36,388 nucleotides of DNA from Phenylobacterium deserti (GTDB lineage Bacteria; Pseudomonadota; Alphaproteobacteria; Caulobacterales; Caulobacteraceae). The notes under the pieces were generated by a model, which was given only the letters and a program-made list of their open reading frames with translations, was not told the origin of the DNA and did not search any database. Of the stretch, positions 17,881 through 26,310 are shown piece by piece (positions within the stretch are counted from its first letter, which is position 1; the number at the start of each line of letters is the position of its first letter). Where the stretch lies: positions 1-36,388 of the forward strand of contig CALQQB010000045.1 in the NCBI GenBank assembly GCA_943332615.1, in the 5' to 3' direction. The translations under genes and the position numbers were made by a program.

Positions 17881-18747
17881 ATGACCATTACCACCCGCAC
17901 CGTCGAGGCCAACGGCTTCCGTTTTGCCGTCGATGAGGCCGGGGAGGGCGACCACCTCGCGCTCTGTCTGCATGGATTTCCGGAGAGCCGGTTCTCCTGG
18001 CGACATCAGCTGCCGTTGCTGGCGGAGATGGGCTATCGCGTCTGGGCGCCGGACCTGCGCGGCTATGGCGAGACGGAACCGAAGCCCAAGGCGGTGTCGG
18101 CCTATCTGATCGACCGGCTGATGGAGGACGTGGCCGCCCTGATCGACGCCAGCGGCACCAAGACGGTCACCCTGATCGGCCATGACTGGGGCGCGGGCCT
18201 GGCCTGGACCTTCGCGGCCAATGCGCCGCGGCCGCTGGAGCGGCTGGTGATCATGAACGTGCCGCACCCGGCGGTGATGAGCGCGCAGCTGGGCAAGTCG
18301 TGGGCCCAGCTGAAGAAGTCCTGGTACATGTTCTTCTTCCAGCTGCCCGGCATCCCCGAGGCGGCGATGACCGCCAACGACGCCCGCGCCATCCGCCAGG
18401 CCTTCCACGGCATGGCCATCGACAAGACCCACTTCACGCCGGACGTGCTGGACCGCTACGCCCGCGACGCCCAGCGGCCGGGCGCGATCCGCGGCATGAT
18501 CAACTGGTACCGCGCGGCGTTCCAGATCGGCGGCAAGATGCGGGGACCCTGGCCGACGATCGAGACACCGACCCTGATCGTCTGGGGCGAGGAGGACGCC
18601 GCCCTGGGCGTCGAACTGCTGGAGGGTACGGATCAGTACGTCCGAGACCTGACCATCCGCCGTCTGCCCGGCGTCTCGCACTGGGTGCAGCAGGAAGCGC
18701 CGGAGAAGGTGAATGCGATCCTCAGGGCGTGGCTGCCGCGTGCCTGA
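17881..18747 (+). CDS. Alpha/beta hydrolase, epoxide hydrolase-like
   Basis: 288-residue alpha/beta hydrolase. HGFPES (31-36) gives the oxyanion-hole HGxP, GHDWGAG (100-106) has the nucleophilic Asp102 typical of epoxide hydrolases and haloalkane dehalogenases rather than Ser hydrolases, and VSHWVQQEAPEKVN supplies the catalytic His. A cap region with NWYRAAF lies between. The Asp nucleophile and HGFPES make epoxide hydrolase the best guess; fluoroacetate dehalogenase-like activity is an alternative. It follows the molybdenum hydroxylase by 36 bp on the same strand, so it may process that enzyme's product, which is only inference. Confidence 0.85.
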   Translation: MTITTRTVEANGFRFAVDEAGEGDHLALCLHGFPESRFSWRHQLPLLAEMGYRVWAPDLRGYGETEPKPKAVSAYLIDRLMEDVAALIDASGTKTVTLIGHDWGAGLAWTFAANAPRPLERLVIMNVPHPAVMSAQLGKSWAQLKKSWYMFFFQLPGIPEAAMTANDARAIRQAFHGMAIDKTHFTPDVLDRYARDAQRPGAIRGMINWYRAAFQIGGKMRGPWPTIETPTLIVWGEEDAALGVELLEGTDQYVRDLTIRRLPGVSHWVQQEAPEKVNAILRAWLPRA

Positions 18748-18770
18748 GGGTTGGGCAAGCGCCGCCTGGA

Positions 18771-19787
18771 CTACGCCCCGAGCAGCCGCGCCGCCCGCGG
18801 CGCGAAATAGGTGATCACCCCCGACGCGCCGGCCCGCTTGAACCCGCCCAGGCTCTCCAGGATCGAGCGGTCCTCGTCCAGCCAGCCATTCTGGGCGGCG
18901 GCCATGATCATGGCGTACTCGCCGGAGACCTGGAACGCGAAGGTCGGCATGCCGAAGGCGTCCACCACCTGGCGCACGATGTCGAGGTAGGGCATCCCCG
19001 GCTTCACCATCACCATGTCCGCGCCCTCGGCGATGTCGAGGGCCACCTCGCGCAGCGCCTCGGCGTGGTTGGCGTTGTCCATCTGGTAGGTCTTCTTGTC
19101 GGCGGGATTGTCCACCGAGCCCGTGCCCAGCTTTCCCGACCCGATCGCCTCGCGGTAGGGGCCGTAGAAGGCCGAGGCGTACTTGGCGGCATAGGACATG
19201 ATCATCACGTCCTGCAGGCCTTCGGCCTCGAGGGCCGATCGGATCGCGCCGCAACGGCCGTCCATCATGTCCGACGGCGCCAGGATGTCACAACCGGCCT
19301 TGGCCTGCATCAGCGCCTGGGCCACCAGCGTCTCCACAGTGGCGTCGTTCACGATCCGACCGTTCTCCAGCAGCCCGTCGTGGCCGTGGTCGGTGAAGGG
19401 GTCCAGCGCCACGTCGCACATGATCCCGACTTCGGGGGCGGCGTCTTTCATGGCTTTCACCGCCGTGGCCACGATGCCATTGGGGTCATGCGCCAGCCTG
19501 CCGGTGGCGTCCTTCTTGGCCCCGTCGATGTGCGGGAAGACGGCAATCGCCGGGATGCCCAGCGACCGGGCCTCTTTCGCCGCCGCCGCGCAGTCCTTCA
19601 CCGAGAACCGGCTGATCCCGGGCATCGACCCGACCGGGATCTGACCCTCGCCCTCGTGCACCACCATCGACCAGATCAGGTCGGCCGGCGTCAGCACGGT
19701 TTCGCGCACCAGGCGGCGGATCCAGTCGGCCTGGCGCAGGCGGCGCATGCGAAGCGCGGGATAGGCGGCGAGCGGGGCTTTCGTCAT
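18771..19787 (-). CDS. hemB: Porphobilinogen synthase (5-aminolevulinate dehydratase)
   Basis: Condenses two 5-aminolevulinates into porphobilinogen, the second step of haem synthesis. 338 residues, normal. Both active-site lysines are visible: [18 protein letters not shown] (Lys202) and [13 protein letters not shown] (Lys262, Schiff base). The metal loop reads [15 protein letters not shown] (124-138): the three Cys of the zinc-dependent type are replaced by Ala, Asp and Asp, so this is the non-zinc (Mg-responsive) type usual in alphaproteobacteria. Converges on the epoxide hydrolase gene with a 23 bp gap. hemA is 5 kb away on the other strand. Confidence 0.97.
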   Translation of the reverse strand: MTKAPLAAYPALRMRRLRQADWIRRLVRETVLTPADLIWSMVVHEGEGQIPVGSMPGISRFSVKDCAAAAKEARSLGIPAIAVFPHIDGAKKDATGRLAHDPNGIVATAVKAMKDAAPEVGIMCDVALDPFTDHGHDGLLENGRIVNDATVETLVAQALMQAKAGCDILAPSDMMDGRCGAIRSALEAEGLQDVMIMSYAAKYASAFYGPYREAIGSGKLGTGSVDNPADKKTYQMDNANHAEALREVALDIAEGADMVMVKPGMPYLDIVRQVVDAFGMPTFAFQVSGEYAMIMAAAQNGWLDEDRSILESLGGFKRAGASGVITYFAPRAARLLGA

Positions 19788-19870
19788 GGGCCGGCGTTTG
19801 CACCCGCAGGCGCCATTTGCGCAAGCCTTCCGCGTTGACAGCCGCTGCGGCAGGCGCTCAACCGCAGACC

Positions 19871-21010
19871 ATGGATTTCGACCTCACCGAGGATCAGCGG
19901 GCGATCGAGGACGCGGCGCGCGCCTTCGCCTTAGCCGAACTGGCGCCCCATTCCGCGCGCTGGGACGAGGACCGGCACTTCCCCGTCGAGGTGATGCGCA
20001 AGGCCGCCGAGCTGGGCTTCGCGGGCCTCTATGTGCAGGAGGATGTCGGCGGCTCGGCGCTTTCGCGGCTCGACGCCTCCATCGTGTTCGAACAGCTGAG
20101 CTATGGCGACGTGGCGACGGCGGCCTTCATCTCGATTCACAACATGGCGTCGTGGATGATCGACCGGTTCGGGGCCGAGGACCTGCGCCGCCGCTACCTG
20201 CCGCGCCTGACCACCATGGACCTGATCGCCTCCTACTGCCTGACCGAGCCGGGCTCCGGCTCCGACGCGGTGGCGATGAAGACCTCGGCGAAGCGGGAGC
20301 GCGATGGTTACGTGCTGAACGGCGCCAAGGCGTTCATTTCCGGCGCGGGTGTCTCAGACATCTATGTCGTGATGGCCCGCACGGGGGAGGGCGGCGCCAA
20401 GGGCGTCTCGGCCTTCGTGGTGGAGAAGGGCACACCGGGCCTGAGCTTCGGCGCGCCGGAGCGGAAGATGGGCTGGAATTCCCAGCCGACGGCGGCGGTG
20501 AACTTCGACGATTGTCGCGTGCCGGCCGAGAACCGCATCGGCCAGGAGGGCGAGGGGTTCAAGATCGCCATGGCCGGGCTGGACGGTGGGCGCATCAATA
20601 TCGCCTCCTGCTCGCTCGGCGGGGCCGGCCTGGCGCTCGACATCGCCAAGACCTATCTGGAGACCCGCAAGCAGTTCGGACAGGCGCTGAAGGAATTCCA
20701 GGGCCTGCAGTGGCGCCTGGCCGACATGGCCACCGACCTGGACGCCGCCCGCCTGATGGTGCGCCGCGCCGCCCATGCGCTGGACAACAAGCACCCCAAG
20801 GCCACCCAGTACTGCGCCATGGCCAAGCGCTTCGCCACCGACGCAGGGTTCGAGGTCGCCAACCAGGCGCTGCAATTGCACGGCGGCTACGGCTACCTGC
20901 AGGACTATCCGCTGGAGCGCATCGTGCGCGACCTGCGTGTCCACCAGATCCTCGAAGGCACCAACGAGATCATGCGCGTGATCACGGCGCGGGAACTGTT
21001 CCGACAATAG
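19871..21010 (+). CDS. Isobutyryl-CoA dehydrogenase-like acyl-CoA dehydrogenase
   Basis: FAD-dependent oxidation of a short branched acyl-CoA, probably isobutyryl-CoA to methacrylyl-CoA in valine breakdown. 379 residues from the ATG at 19871, which begins with the canonical [10 protein letters not shown]; an upstream in-frame start at 19817 adds 18 low-complexity residues. Signatures: [63 protein letters not shown] and [10 protein letters not shown] with the catalytic Glu (about 362). The close fit to the ACAD8 pattern and the downstream hydrolase and dehydrogenase support the substrate; other short-chain acyl-CoAs remain possible. Confidence 0.9.
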   Translation: MDFDLTEDQRAIEDAARAFALAELAPHSARWDEDRHFPVEVMRKAAELGFAGLYVQEDVGGSALSRLDASIVFEQLSYGDVATAAFISIHNMASWMIDRFGAEDLRRRYLPRLTTMDLIASYCLTEPGSGSDAVAMKTSAKRERDGYVLNGAKAFISGAGVSDIYVVMARTGEGGAKGVSAFVVEKGTPGLSFGAPERKMGWNSQPTAAVNFDDCRVPAENRIGQEGEGFKIAMAGLDGGRINIASCSLGGAGLALDIAKTYLETRKQFGQALKEFQGLQWRLADMATDLDAARLMVRRAAHALDNKHPKATQYCAMAKRFATDAGFEVANQALQLHGGYGYLQDYPLERIVRDLRVHQILEGTNEIMRVITARELFRQ

Positions 21011-21021
21011 TGACCGTGCTA

Positions 21022-21042
21022 TTCTGACCTGACTGGTCAGAA
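21022..21042. promoter_or_regulatory. Perfect inverted repeat abutting vapB, candidate autoregulatory operator
   Basis: TTCTGACC-TGACT-GGTCAGAA: 8 bp perfect arms (21022-21029 and 21035-21042) with a 5 bp spacer, ending directly at the vapB ATG. A possible -10 (TATTCT, 21020-21025) overlaps the left arm, while the -35 is weak. Position and shape are as expected for the VapBC complex repressing its own promoter. Confidence 0.6.
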
Positions 21043-21309
21043 ATGGAGCGGGCCGTGCGCGAAGTCGGAGTCCTGGAGGCGAAGACCAACCTGTCGGCCT
21101 TGATCGATGCGGTCGAACGAGGCGGGGAGGGTGTGATCATCACCCGGCATGGCAAGCCGGTCGCGCGGCTCGTCGCGACGCCGCCCCAGCGGCTGTCCGG
21201 GGAGGCGTTGCTCGCCCGATTTGACGCCTCGCACGAGCGCCTGCGGGCCGAGAACCCCGACATCGACAAGGTGACCTGGGAAGAGATTCTCGACTGGCGG
21301 GACGGTTGA
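21043..21309 (+). CDS. vapB: Type II antitoxin, Phd/YefM family (VapB)
   Basis: 88 residues. The N-terminal part VGVLEAKTNLSALIDAVERGGEGVIITRHGKPVARLV is the Phd/YefM DNA-binding fold: EAKTNLS, then ITRHGKPVA. The C-terminal segment LLARFDASHERLRAE is a helix that should wrap and inhibit the toxin. Start ATG at 21043, just after the inverted repeat; a GTG at 21055 is possible. The stop overlaps the toxin start as TTGA. It lies 32 bp after the acyl-CoA dehydrogenase stop on the same strand. Confidence 0.9.
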   Translation: MERAVREVGVLEAKTNLSALIDAVERGGEGVIITRHGKPVARLVATPPQRLSGEALLARFDASHERLRAENPDIDKVTWEEILDWRDG

Positions 21310-21737
21310 GCGAAATCGTCGTCGATGCATCCGCGGCCCTTGGATGGGTCCTGGCGACGCAACAGACAGGGGCGGCACGGGCGTTTATCGTCCAGCGCCG
21401 CGCGGATCGGTTCATCGCGCCCCACGTATTCCCCTGGGAGATCGCCAACGTGTTGAACCGCTTCCAAAGGCGAGGTCTTCTCACAAGCGATGGGTACGAT
21501 CAGGCGGTCGATGATTTGAAGGCCTTGGAGATCGAAGTGATCGCACCCCAATCTGTCGATGAGGTCTTCGGGCTAGGTCGCCGCGCCGGGCCACTGGGAC
21601 TCCGGCCTTTTGACATGGCCTATCTGGCGCTTGCGGTCGCTCGGGGTTGCAACCTCGCGTCTCGCGACGCCGGATTGCTCGGTGTGGCGAGCCGTTACGT
21701 GGACTGCTTCGACCTCCGGGGAGATCAATTGGCGTGA
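21306..21737 (+). CDS. vapC: Type II toxin VapC, PIN-domain ribonuclease
   Basis: 143 residues. The four acidic PIN-domain residues are present: IVVDASAALGW (Asp near 7), FPWEIANVL (Glu near 45), PFDMAYLALA (Asp near 102) and LASRDAGLLGVA (Asp near 119), so an active Mg-dependent RNase is predicted, probably cutting tRNA or rRNA when free of VapB. The start is TTG, overlapping the antitoxin stop by four bases. Its own stop overlaps the next gene, the valine-pathway hydrolase, as GTGA. Confidence 0.92.
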   Translation: MSEIVVDASAALGWVLATQQTGAARAFIVQRRADRFIAPHVFPWEIANVLNRFQRRGLLTSDGYDQAVDDLKALEIEVIAPQSVDEVFGLGRRAGPLGLRPFDMAYLALAVARGCNLASRDAGLLGVASRYVDCFDLRGDQLA

Positions 21738-22786
21738 CGACCGAACCCGAAGTCCTCTGCCGCATCGAAGGCCGCGTGGGGCGCATCACGCTGAACCGGC
21801 CGCAGGCGCTCCATGCCCTGACCACCAACATGTGCCGCCTGATGACCGACGCCCTGCTCGCCTGGCGGGACGATCCCGGCGTCGAGCTGGTGATGTTCGA
21901 CCACTCCGGTGAGCGCGGCTTCTGCGCCGGCGGCGACATCCGGATGCTGGCCGAGAGCGGGGCGGGCGACGGGCGGCTGGCGCGGGAGTTCTTCTTCACC
22001 GAGTACCGGCTGAATGACCTGATATTCAGATACGCCAAGCCGCGCATCGTCTTCATGGACGGGATCACCATGGGCGGCGGCGTCGGCCTGGCGCGGCCGT
22101 GCCGGTTCCGGGTGGCCACCGAGCGGACCACCTTCGCCATGCCCGAGAGCGGGATCGGCCTGTTCCCGGACGTGGGCGGGGGTTGGTACCTCAGCCGCAT
22201 GCCCGACCATATCGGCCTGTGGCTGGCGTTGACCGGGGCGCGCATCAAGGCGGCGGACTGCGAGCTGCTGCAGATCGCCACCGACTATGTGGACAGCAGC
22301 AGACTGCCGGAATTGAAGGCCGCGATCCTGGCCGCGCCGCAGCGGACCGAGGCGCTGCTGACGGAGTTCGAGGGCGACGCCGGCCGGCCCACGATCGCCC
22401 AGCATCAGGACGAGATCGCCCGCCTGTTCGCCGACGAGTCCCTCGAAGGCATCGTGGCGGCTCTGCTGGCCGCGGGCACCGACTGGGCGGGCGAGCAGCT
22501 AAAGATCCTGGCGACCAAATCACCGCAGACGATGAAAGTCAGCCTACGCCAGCTGAAGCTGGGCGCGCGCTGCGTGGCCTTCGCCGAGAACATGGCGATG
22601 GAGTACCGGATCGGGGCGCGGATCGTGCAGTCGGCCGACTTCATCGAAGGTGTCCGCGCGGTCATCGTCGAGAAGGACAACGCGCCCAAATGGAGCCCGG
22701 CGACGCTGGAACAGGTCACCGAATCTCATCTCGACGCGATTTTTTCGCCTCTCTCTTCCGAAGAGGAATGGTCGCCTCTACCTTGA
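21734..22786 (+). CDS. 3-Hydroxyisobutyryl-CoA hydrolase (enoyl-CoA hydratase/isomerase family)
   Basis: Releases 3-hydroxyisobutyrate from its CoA ester in valine catabolism. 350 residues, the long form typical of HIBCH rather than the 260-residue hydratases. Motifs: VGRITLNRPQALHALT, GFCAGGDIRML, DGITMGGGVGLA, then FAMPESGIGLFPDVGGGWYLSRMP with the catalytic Glu. The start is GTG at 21734 with GGGGAGAT upstream and a four-base overlap with the vapC stop. The last residues (SPLSSEEEWSPLP) are unlike what I expect for the family and may be a replaced tail. Confidence 0.9.
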   Translation: MTTEPEVLCRIEGRVGRITLNRPQALHALTTNMCRLMTDALLAWRDDPGVELVMFDHSGERGFCAGGDIRMLAESGAGDGRLAREFFFTEYRLNDLIFRYAKPRIVFMDGITMGGGVGLARPCRFRVATERTTFAMPESGIGLFPDVGGGWYLSRMPDHIGLWLALTGARIKAADCELLQIATDYVDSSRLPELKAAILAAPQRTEALLTEFEGDAGRPTIAQHQDEIARLFADESLEGIVAALLAAGTDWAGEQLKILATKSPQTMKVSLRQLKLGARCVAFAENMAMEYRIGARIVQSADFIEGVRAVIVEKDNAPKWSPATLEQVTESHLDAIFSPLSSEEEWSPLP

Positions 22787-22812
22787 AGCGCGGGCGGCTT
22801 GAACGAAGCCCC

Positions 22813-22850
22813 CTGAGCATCACCCGTTGAGGGTTATGCTCAGCTGATTT
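22813..22850 (+). terminator. Rho-independent terminator after the hydrolase gene
   Basis: Stem CTGAGCATCACCC (22813-22825) with GGGTTATGCTCAG (22831-22843), one mismatch, loop GTTGA, followed by CTGATTTT. A 13 bp stem with a short T-run, placed 27 bp after the stop codon. Confidence 0.7.
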
Positions 22851-22862
22851 TCAAAGAATCGA

Positions 22863-22882
22863 GCGTTGCCTGTGGGCAACGC
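22863..22882 (+). promoter_or_regulatory. Hairpin in the leader of the exported methyltransferase-like gene
   Basis: GCGTTGCC-TGTG-GGCAACGC, perfect 8 bp arms, directly before the GGGAGG ribosome binding site (22886-22891) of the gene at 22901. It could stabilise the transcript or be a protein-binding site. Confidence 0.5.
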
Positions 22883-22900
22883 CACGGGAGGATTTCGACA

Positions 22901-23647
22901 ATGAAGACGACGTTCCTCATGGCTGCCGCGGCGGCCATGGTCCTGAGCGCAGGCGTGGCCGGCGCCGCGCCAACGAAGGATCAGCTCGCCGCGGTGGCCG
23001 ACAAGGGCCGCCCGGAGGCCGACAGCAAGCGAGACGCCGACCGCAAGCCGGCCGAGATGCTGGAATTCGCCGGCGTGAAAGCCGGGTCGAAGGTCGCCGA
23101 TTTCATTCCCGGCGGCGGCTATTTCACCCGCATCTTCGCCAAGGCTGTCGGGCCGAAGGGCAAGGTGTTCGTCATCACCAATCCGCCGCCGGCCAACGCG
23201 CCGACGCCCCCGGCCATCTTCGGCATCGCGGCGGACCCGCAGTACGGCAACATCACCGTCGTCCAGACCGGGATCGCCAGCTTCGCCCTGCCGGAGCAGG
23301 TGGACGTGTTCTGGACCTCCCAGAACTATCACGACCTCTTCGCTCGCGCCCGGAACGTCGACATCTCCAAGGTCGACAAGCTGATCTACGACGCGATCAA
23401 GCCCGGCGGTGTCTTCATCGTCCTGGATCACGCCGCTGCGCCAGGTACGCCCATCGACCCGGATGACAAGCTGCACCGGATCGATCCGGCCCATGTGAAG
23501 AAGCAACTCGAGAGCTCTGGCTTCAAGTTTGAAAGCGAGAGCAAGGTGCTGGCCAATCCCGCCGACGATCACACCAAGACCGTGTTCGACCCTGCGATTC
23601 GCGGCCATACGGACCAGTTCATCCTGAAGTTCCGCAAGCCCAAGTAG
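22901..23647 (+). CDS. Predicted exported methyltransferase-like protein
   Basis: 248 residues. A clear Sec signal peptide (MKTTFLMAAAAAMVLSAGVAGA, cleavage near 22/23) leads into a degenerate class I SAM-methyltransferase fold: VKAGSKVADFIPGGGYFTRIFA resembles motif I, and AIKPGGVFIVLDHAAAPG the post-strand region. It resembles the 'predicted methyltransferase' family of exported proteins. Periplasmic SAM is not expected, so real activity is doubtful; it may be a structural or sensor protein. It lies between the terminator of the valine hydrolase and mmsB, 24 bp before the latter. Confidence 0.75.
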   Translation: MKTTFLMAAAAAMVLSAGVAGAAPTKDQLAAVADKGRPEADSKRDADRKPAEMLEFAGVKAGSKVADFIPGGGYFTRIFAKAVGPKGKVFVITNPPPANAPTPPAIFGIAADPQYGNITVVQTGIASFALPEQVDVFWTSQNYHDLFARARNVDISKVDKLIYDAIKPGGVFIVLDHAAAPGTPIDPDDKLHRIDPAHVKKQLESSGFKFESESKVLANPADDHTKTVFDPAIRGHTDQFILKFRKPK

Positions 23648-23671
23648 GGCAGCGACTTACACGAGGCATCC

Positions 23672-24568
23672 ATGACCCGCATCGCGTTCATCGGCCTGGG
23701 CAACATGGGCGGCGGAATGGCCGCCAACCAGGCGAAGGCGGGGCGCGAGGTCATGGCCTTCGATCTCAGCGCGGCGGCCCTCGACAGGGCCGCCGCGGCG
23801 GGCTGTTCCACGGCGGGCTCGGTGGCGGAGGCGGTGAGGACCGCCGACGCCGTCGTCACCATGCTGCCCGCAGGCCCGCACGTGCGGCAGGTCTACGCCG
23901 AGCACATCCTGCCCCACGCGCCGAAGACCGCGCTGCTGGTCGATTCATCGACCATCGACGTGGAGAGCGCCCGCGCCGTGGCGGCGCAGGCCAAGGCGGC
24001 TGGGTTCCGATTCGCTGACGCCCCGGTCTCGGGCGGCACGGCGGCGGCTGACGCGGGGACGCTGGCCTTCATGGTCGGCTGCGACGAGGCTGATTTCGCC
24101 GCGGTCGAAGGCGTCATCGCGCCGATGTCGCGGGTGACCTTGCGCGCTGGCGACCACGGGGCAGGGCAGGCGGCCAAGATCTGCAACAACATGGTCCTGG
24201 GCATTTCGATGATCGGGGTCTGCGAAGCCTTCGCGCTGGCCGAGAAGCTGGGCCTGGACGGCGAGCGGTTCTTCGATATCGCGTCAAGGTCCTCGGGCCA
24301 GTGCTGGAGCCTCACCAGCTACTGCCCTTGGCCAGGTCCGGTGCCGACCGCGCCGTCGAATCGCGACTACGAGGGCGGCTTCTCGACCGCCATGATGTTG
24401 AAGGACCTGAAGTTGGCCCAGGAAGCCGCCGCCAAGTCGGGCGCCGCCACGCCCCTGGGATCCACCGCCGAGGGGCTCTACGCCCTGTTCGATCGCCTCG
24501 GCGGCGGGAGCAAGGACTTCTCCGCCATCCTGGAAATGCTGCGCGGTAAGGCGCCCCAGACGAATTGA
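23672..24568 (+). CDS. mmsB: 3-Hydroxyisobutyrate dehydrogenase
   Basis: NAD-dependent oxidation of 3-hydroxyisobutyrate to methylmalonate semialdehyde in valine breakdown. 298 residues, normal. IAFIGLGNMGGGMAANQAKAG is the Rossmann dinucleotide and family signature; DAPVSGGTAAADAGTL is the substrate loop; GAGQAAKICNNM carries the catalytic Lys; and the C-terminal helical half has DYEGGFSTAMMLKDLKLA. It follows the dehydrogenase and hydrolase of the same pathway, but after a terminator and an extra gene, so it may be transcribed separately from them. Confidence 0.94.
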   Translation: MTRIAFIGLGNMGGGMAANQAKAGREVMAFDLSAAALDRAAAAGCSTAGSVAEAVRTADAVVTMLPAGPHVRQVYAEHILPHAPKTALLVDSSTIDVESARAVAAQAKAAGFRFADAPVSGGTAAADAGTLAFMVGCDEADFAAVEGVIAPMSRVTLRAGDHGAGQAAKICNNMVLGISMIGVCEAFALAEKLGLDGERFFDIASRSSGQCWSLTSYCPWPGPVPTAPSNRDYEGGFSTAMMLKDLKLAQEAAAKSGAATPLGSTAEGLYALFDRLGGGSKDFSAILEMLRGKAPQTN

Positions 24569-24648
24569 TTCACATCACATCCGCGGCGCTTCGGAGGCGC
24601 TAGATGGGTCGGGCTTTGCTTCGGCAAGGAACCACTCGGGGCCCCGTT

Positions 24649-24673
24649 CACGAATTCTAACCGCGAATTTGTG
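24649..24673. promoter_or_regulatory. Imperfect inverted repeat upstream of hemA
   Basis: CACGAATTC (24649-24657), spacer TAACCGC, GAATTTGTG (24665-24673): 9 bp arms with one mismatch in the 233 bp mmsB-hemA gap. It is a candidate operator for hemA. It is not the TTGAT-N4-ATCAA type of FnrL/FixK, which I do not see here. Confidence 0.4.
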
Positions 24674-24760
24674 AAAGATGGCTGCGATAGACGTGTCGAT
24701 TTGATGGACAACGTGAAATCACGGCGCCAAAAGGCAATCATATTTCGGGGGCCGGAACAT

Positions 24761-24783
24761 CGCGCTCAATTTGGTCGAGCGCG
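24761..24783 (+). promoter_or_regulatory. Hairpin just upstream of the hemA start
   Basis: CGCGCTC (24761-24767), spacer AATTTGGTC, GAGCGCG (24777-24783): perfect 7 bp arms ending 18 bp before the hemA ATG. As RNA it would sit beside the ribosome binding site and could modulate translation; as DNA it could be an operator. Confidence 0.45.
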
Positions 24784-24801
24784 ACACCGGGATTGAAGTT
24801 G

Positions 24802-26031
24802 ATGAATTACAGACAAGCTTTTTCGACCGCGCTGGAGCGGATTCATTCCGAAGGGCGCTATCGCGTCTTCGCGGACCTGAAGCGTCATCGCGGCCAGTTC
24901 CCGAAAGCGACCTGGACGCGGGGCGACGGCGCGACCGCCGACGTGACCGTCTGGTGCTCGAACGACTATCTGGGCCAGGGCCAGAACCCGCTCGTGCTTG
25001 ACGCCATGCATAAGGCGATCGAGGAAGCCGGCGCCGGGTCTGGCGGCACCCGCAACATCTCCGGCACCACGCACTATCATGTGGAGCTGGAGCAGGAGTT
25101 GGCCGACCTTCACGAGAAGGAAGCCGCGCTGCTGTTCACCTCGGGCTACGTCTCGAACGAAGCCTCGCTGTCGACCCTGTACAAGATCCTTCCCGGCCTG
25201 CTGATCTTCTCTGACGAGCTGAACCACAACTCGATGATCAGCGGCATTCGCGCCGGCAAGCGCGAGCAGCGTATCGTATTCCGCCACAATGATCTGGAGC
25301 ACCTGGAACAGCTGCTGCTGGCGGCCGATCCGCATGTTCCGAAGGTGATCGCCTTCGAGAGCGTCTATTCCATGGACGGCGACATCGCCGACATGCGCGG
25401 CACGGTCGCGCTGGCCAAGAAGTACGGCTGCATGACCTACCTCGACGAGGTCCACGCGGTCGGCATGTATGGCTCCCGCGGCGCCGGCGTCGCTGAGCGT
25501 GACGGCGTCATGGCTGACATCGACATCGTCGAAGGCACGCTGGGCAAAGCATTCGGCGTCATGGGCGGCTACATCGCCGCCGATGCCGTGATTGTGGACG
25601 CGATCCGCAGCTACGCTGACGGTTTTATCTTCACCACCTCGCTGCCGCCGGCGCTGGCCGCGGGCGCGGTCGCCTCGATCCGTTACCTCAAGGCCCACAA
25701 CGAGGTCCGTATCGCGCACCAGCAGCGCGCCGCGGCTCTTAAGGCCAAGATGCGTAAGGCCGGATTGCCGGTGATGCCGTCGGTGAGCCACATCGTGCCG
25801 CTGCTGGTGGGCGATCCCATCCACTGCAAGATGATCTCAGACATCCTGCTGGAAGAACACGGCATCTACGTCCAGCCCATCAACTATCCAACCGTGCCGC
25901 GTGGCACGGAGCGCCTGCGCTTCACGCCGTCGCCGGCCCACGACGACAAGATGATGGATGAGTTGGTCGAGGTGCTCGAAAAGCTCTGGATTCACTGCAA
26001 CATTCAGCGTGTCGGCGGCGTCGCCGCCTGA
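24802..26031 (+). CDS. hemA: 5-Aminolevulinate synthase
   Basis: PLP enzyme joining glycine and succinyl-CoA, the first step of haem synthesis by the C4 pathway that marks alphaproteobacteria. 409 residues from the ATG at 24802, beginning [23 protein letters not shown] as in relatives; a TTG nine bases earlier is open but unlikely. Motifs: [50 protein letters not shown] and [14 protein letters not shown] with the PLP Lys249. Two inverted repeats lie in its leader and a strong terminator 210 bp downstream. Confidence 0.97.
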   Translation: MNYRQAFSTALERIHSEGRYRVFADLKRHRGQFPKATWTRGDGATADVTVWCSNDYLGQGQNPLVLDAMHKAIEEAGAGSGGTRNISGTTHYHVELEQELADLHEKEAALLFTSGYVSNEASLSTLYKILPGLLIFSDELNHNSMISGIRAGKREQRIVFRHNDLEHLEQLLLAADPHVPKVIAFESVYSMDGDIADMRGTVALAKKYGCMTYLDEVHAVGMYGSRGAGVAERDGVMADIDIVEGTLGKAFGVMGGYIAADAVIVDAIRSYADGFIFTTSLPPALAAGAVASIRYLKAHNEVRIAHQQRAAALKAKMRKAGLPVMPSVSHIVPLLVGDPIHCKMISDILLEEHGIYVQPINYPTVPRGTERLRFTPSPAHDDKMMDELVEVLEKLWIHCNIQRVGGVAA

Positions 26032-26240
26032 CGGCGACGGTTTTACGCGGTACCCACCGCCAAGCGCTCCGCGATCGGGGGCGGCGAAGCGGTGTTTCTC
26101 ATCGAAAACCAGCGCTTGGACCAGAAACACCTGCCCGAACGTCACCGTGCCTGTTTGCCGCACTGTACACGCAACTAAACCATGATCAACGTGAAGTCGG
26201 GGCGCGGTCTGATCACAACCCGACACCAGCCGCATCCCGG

Positions 26241-26271
26241 ACGCCCCCGCTTGCCGGGGGCGTTCTTTTTT
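26241..26271 (+). terminator. Strong Rho-independent terminator downstream of hemA
   Basis: ACGCCCCCG (26241-26249), loop CTTGC, CGGGGGCGT (26255-26263), then TCTTTTTT. Perfect 9 bp GC stem with a U-run. The 209 bp between the hemA stop and the stem hold no credible gene and may be a long 3' UTR or a small RNA. A partial echo, GCCGGGGGCATTCTT, follows at about 26286. Confidence 0.9.
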
Positions 26272-26310
26272 AACACCGCCTGATGCCGGGGGCATTCTTG
26301 CGCCTGGGGC

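Noticed and set aside
15631..19254. A 1207-codon open frame on the minus strand opposite the molybdenum hydroxylase and hydrolase genes
   Set aside because: Its sequence is Arg/Gly/His-rich low-complexity protein with no domain, and it lies exactly antisense to recognised genes. Long antisense frames are expected in DNA this GC-rich.
24569..24801. FnrL/FixK box before hemA
   Set aside because: TTGAT occurs once at about 24700 but without the ATCAA partner four bases on.
26181..26284. Short plus-strand frame of 33 codons (MINVKSGRG start) after hemA
   Set aside because: It runs through the terminator stem and its T-tract, so it could not be fully translated from a transcript ending there, and it has no ribosome binding site.
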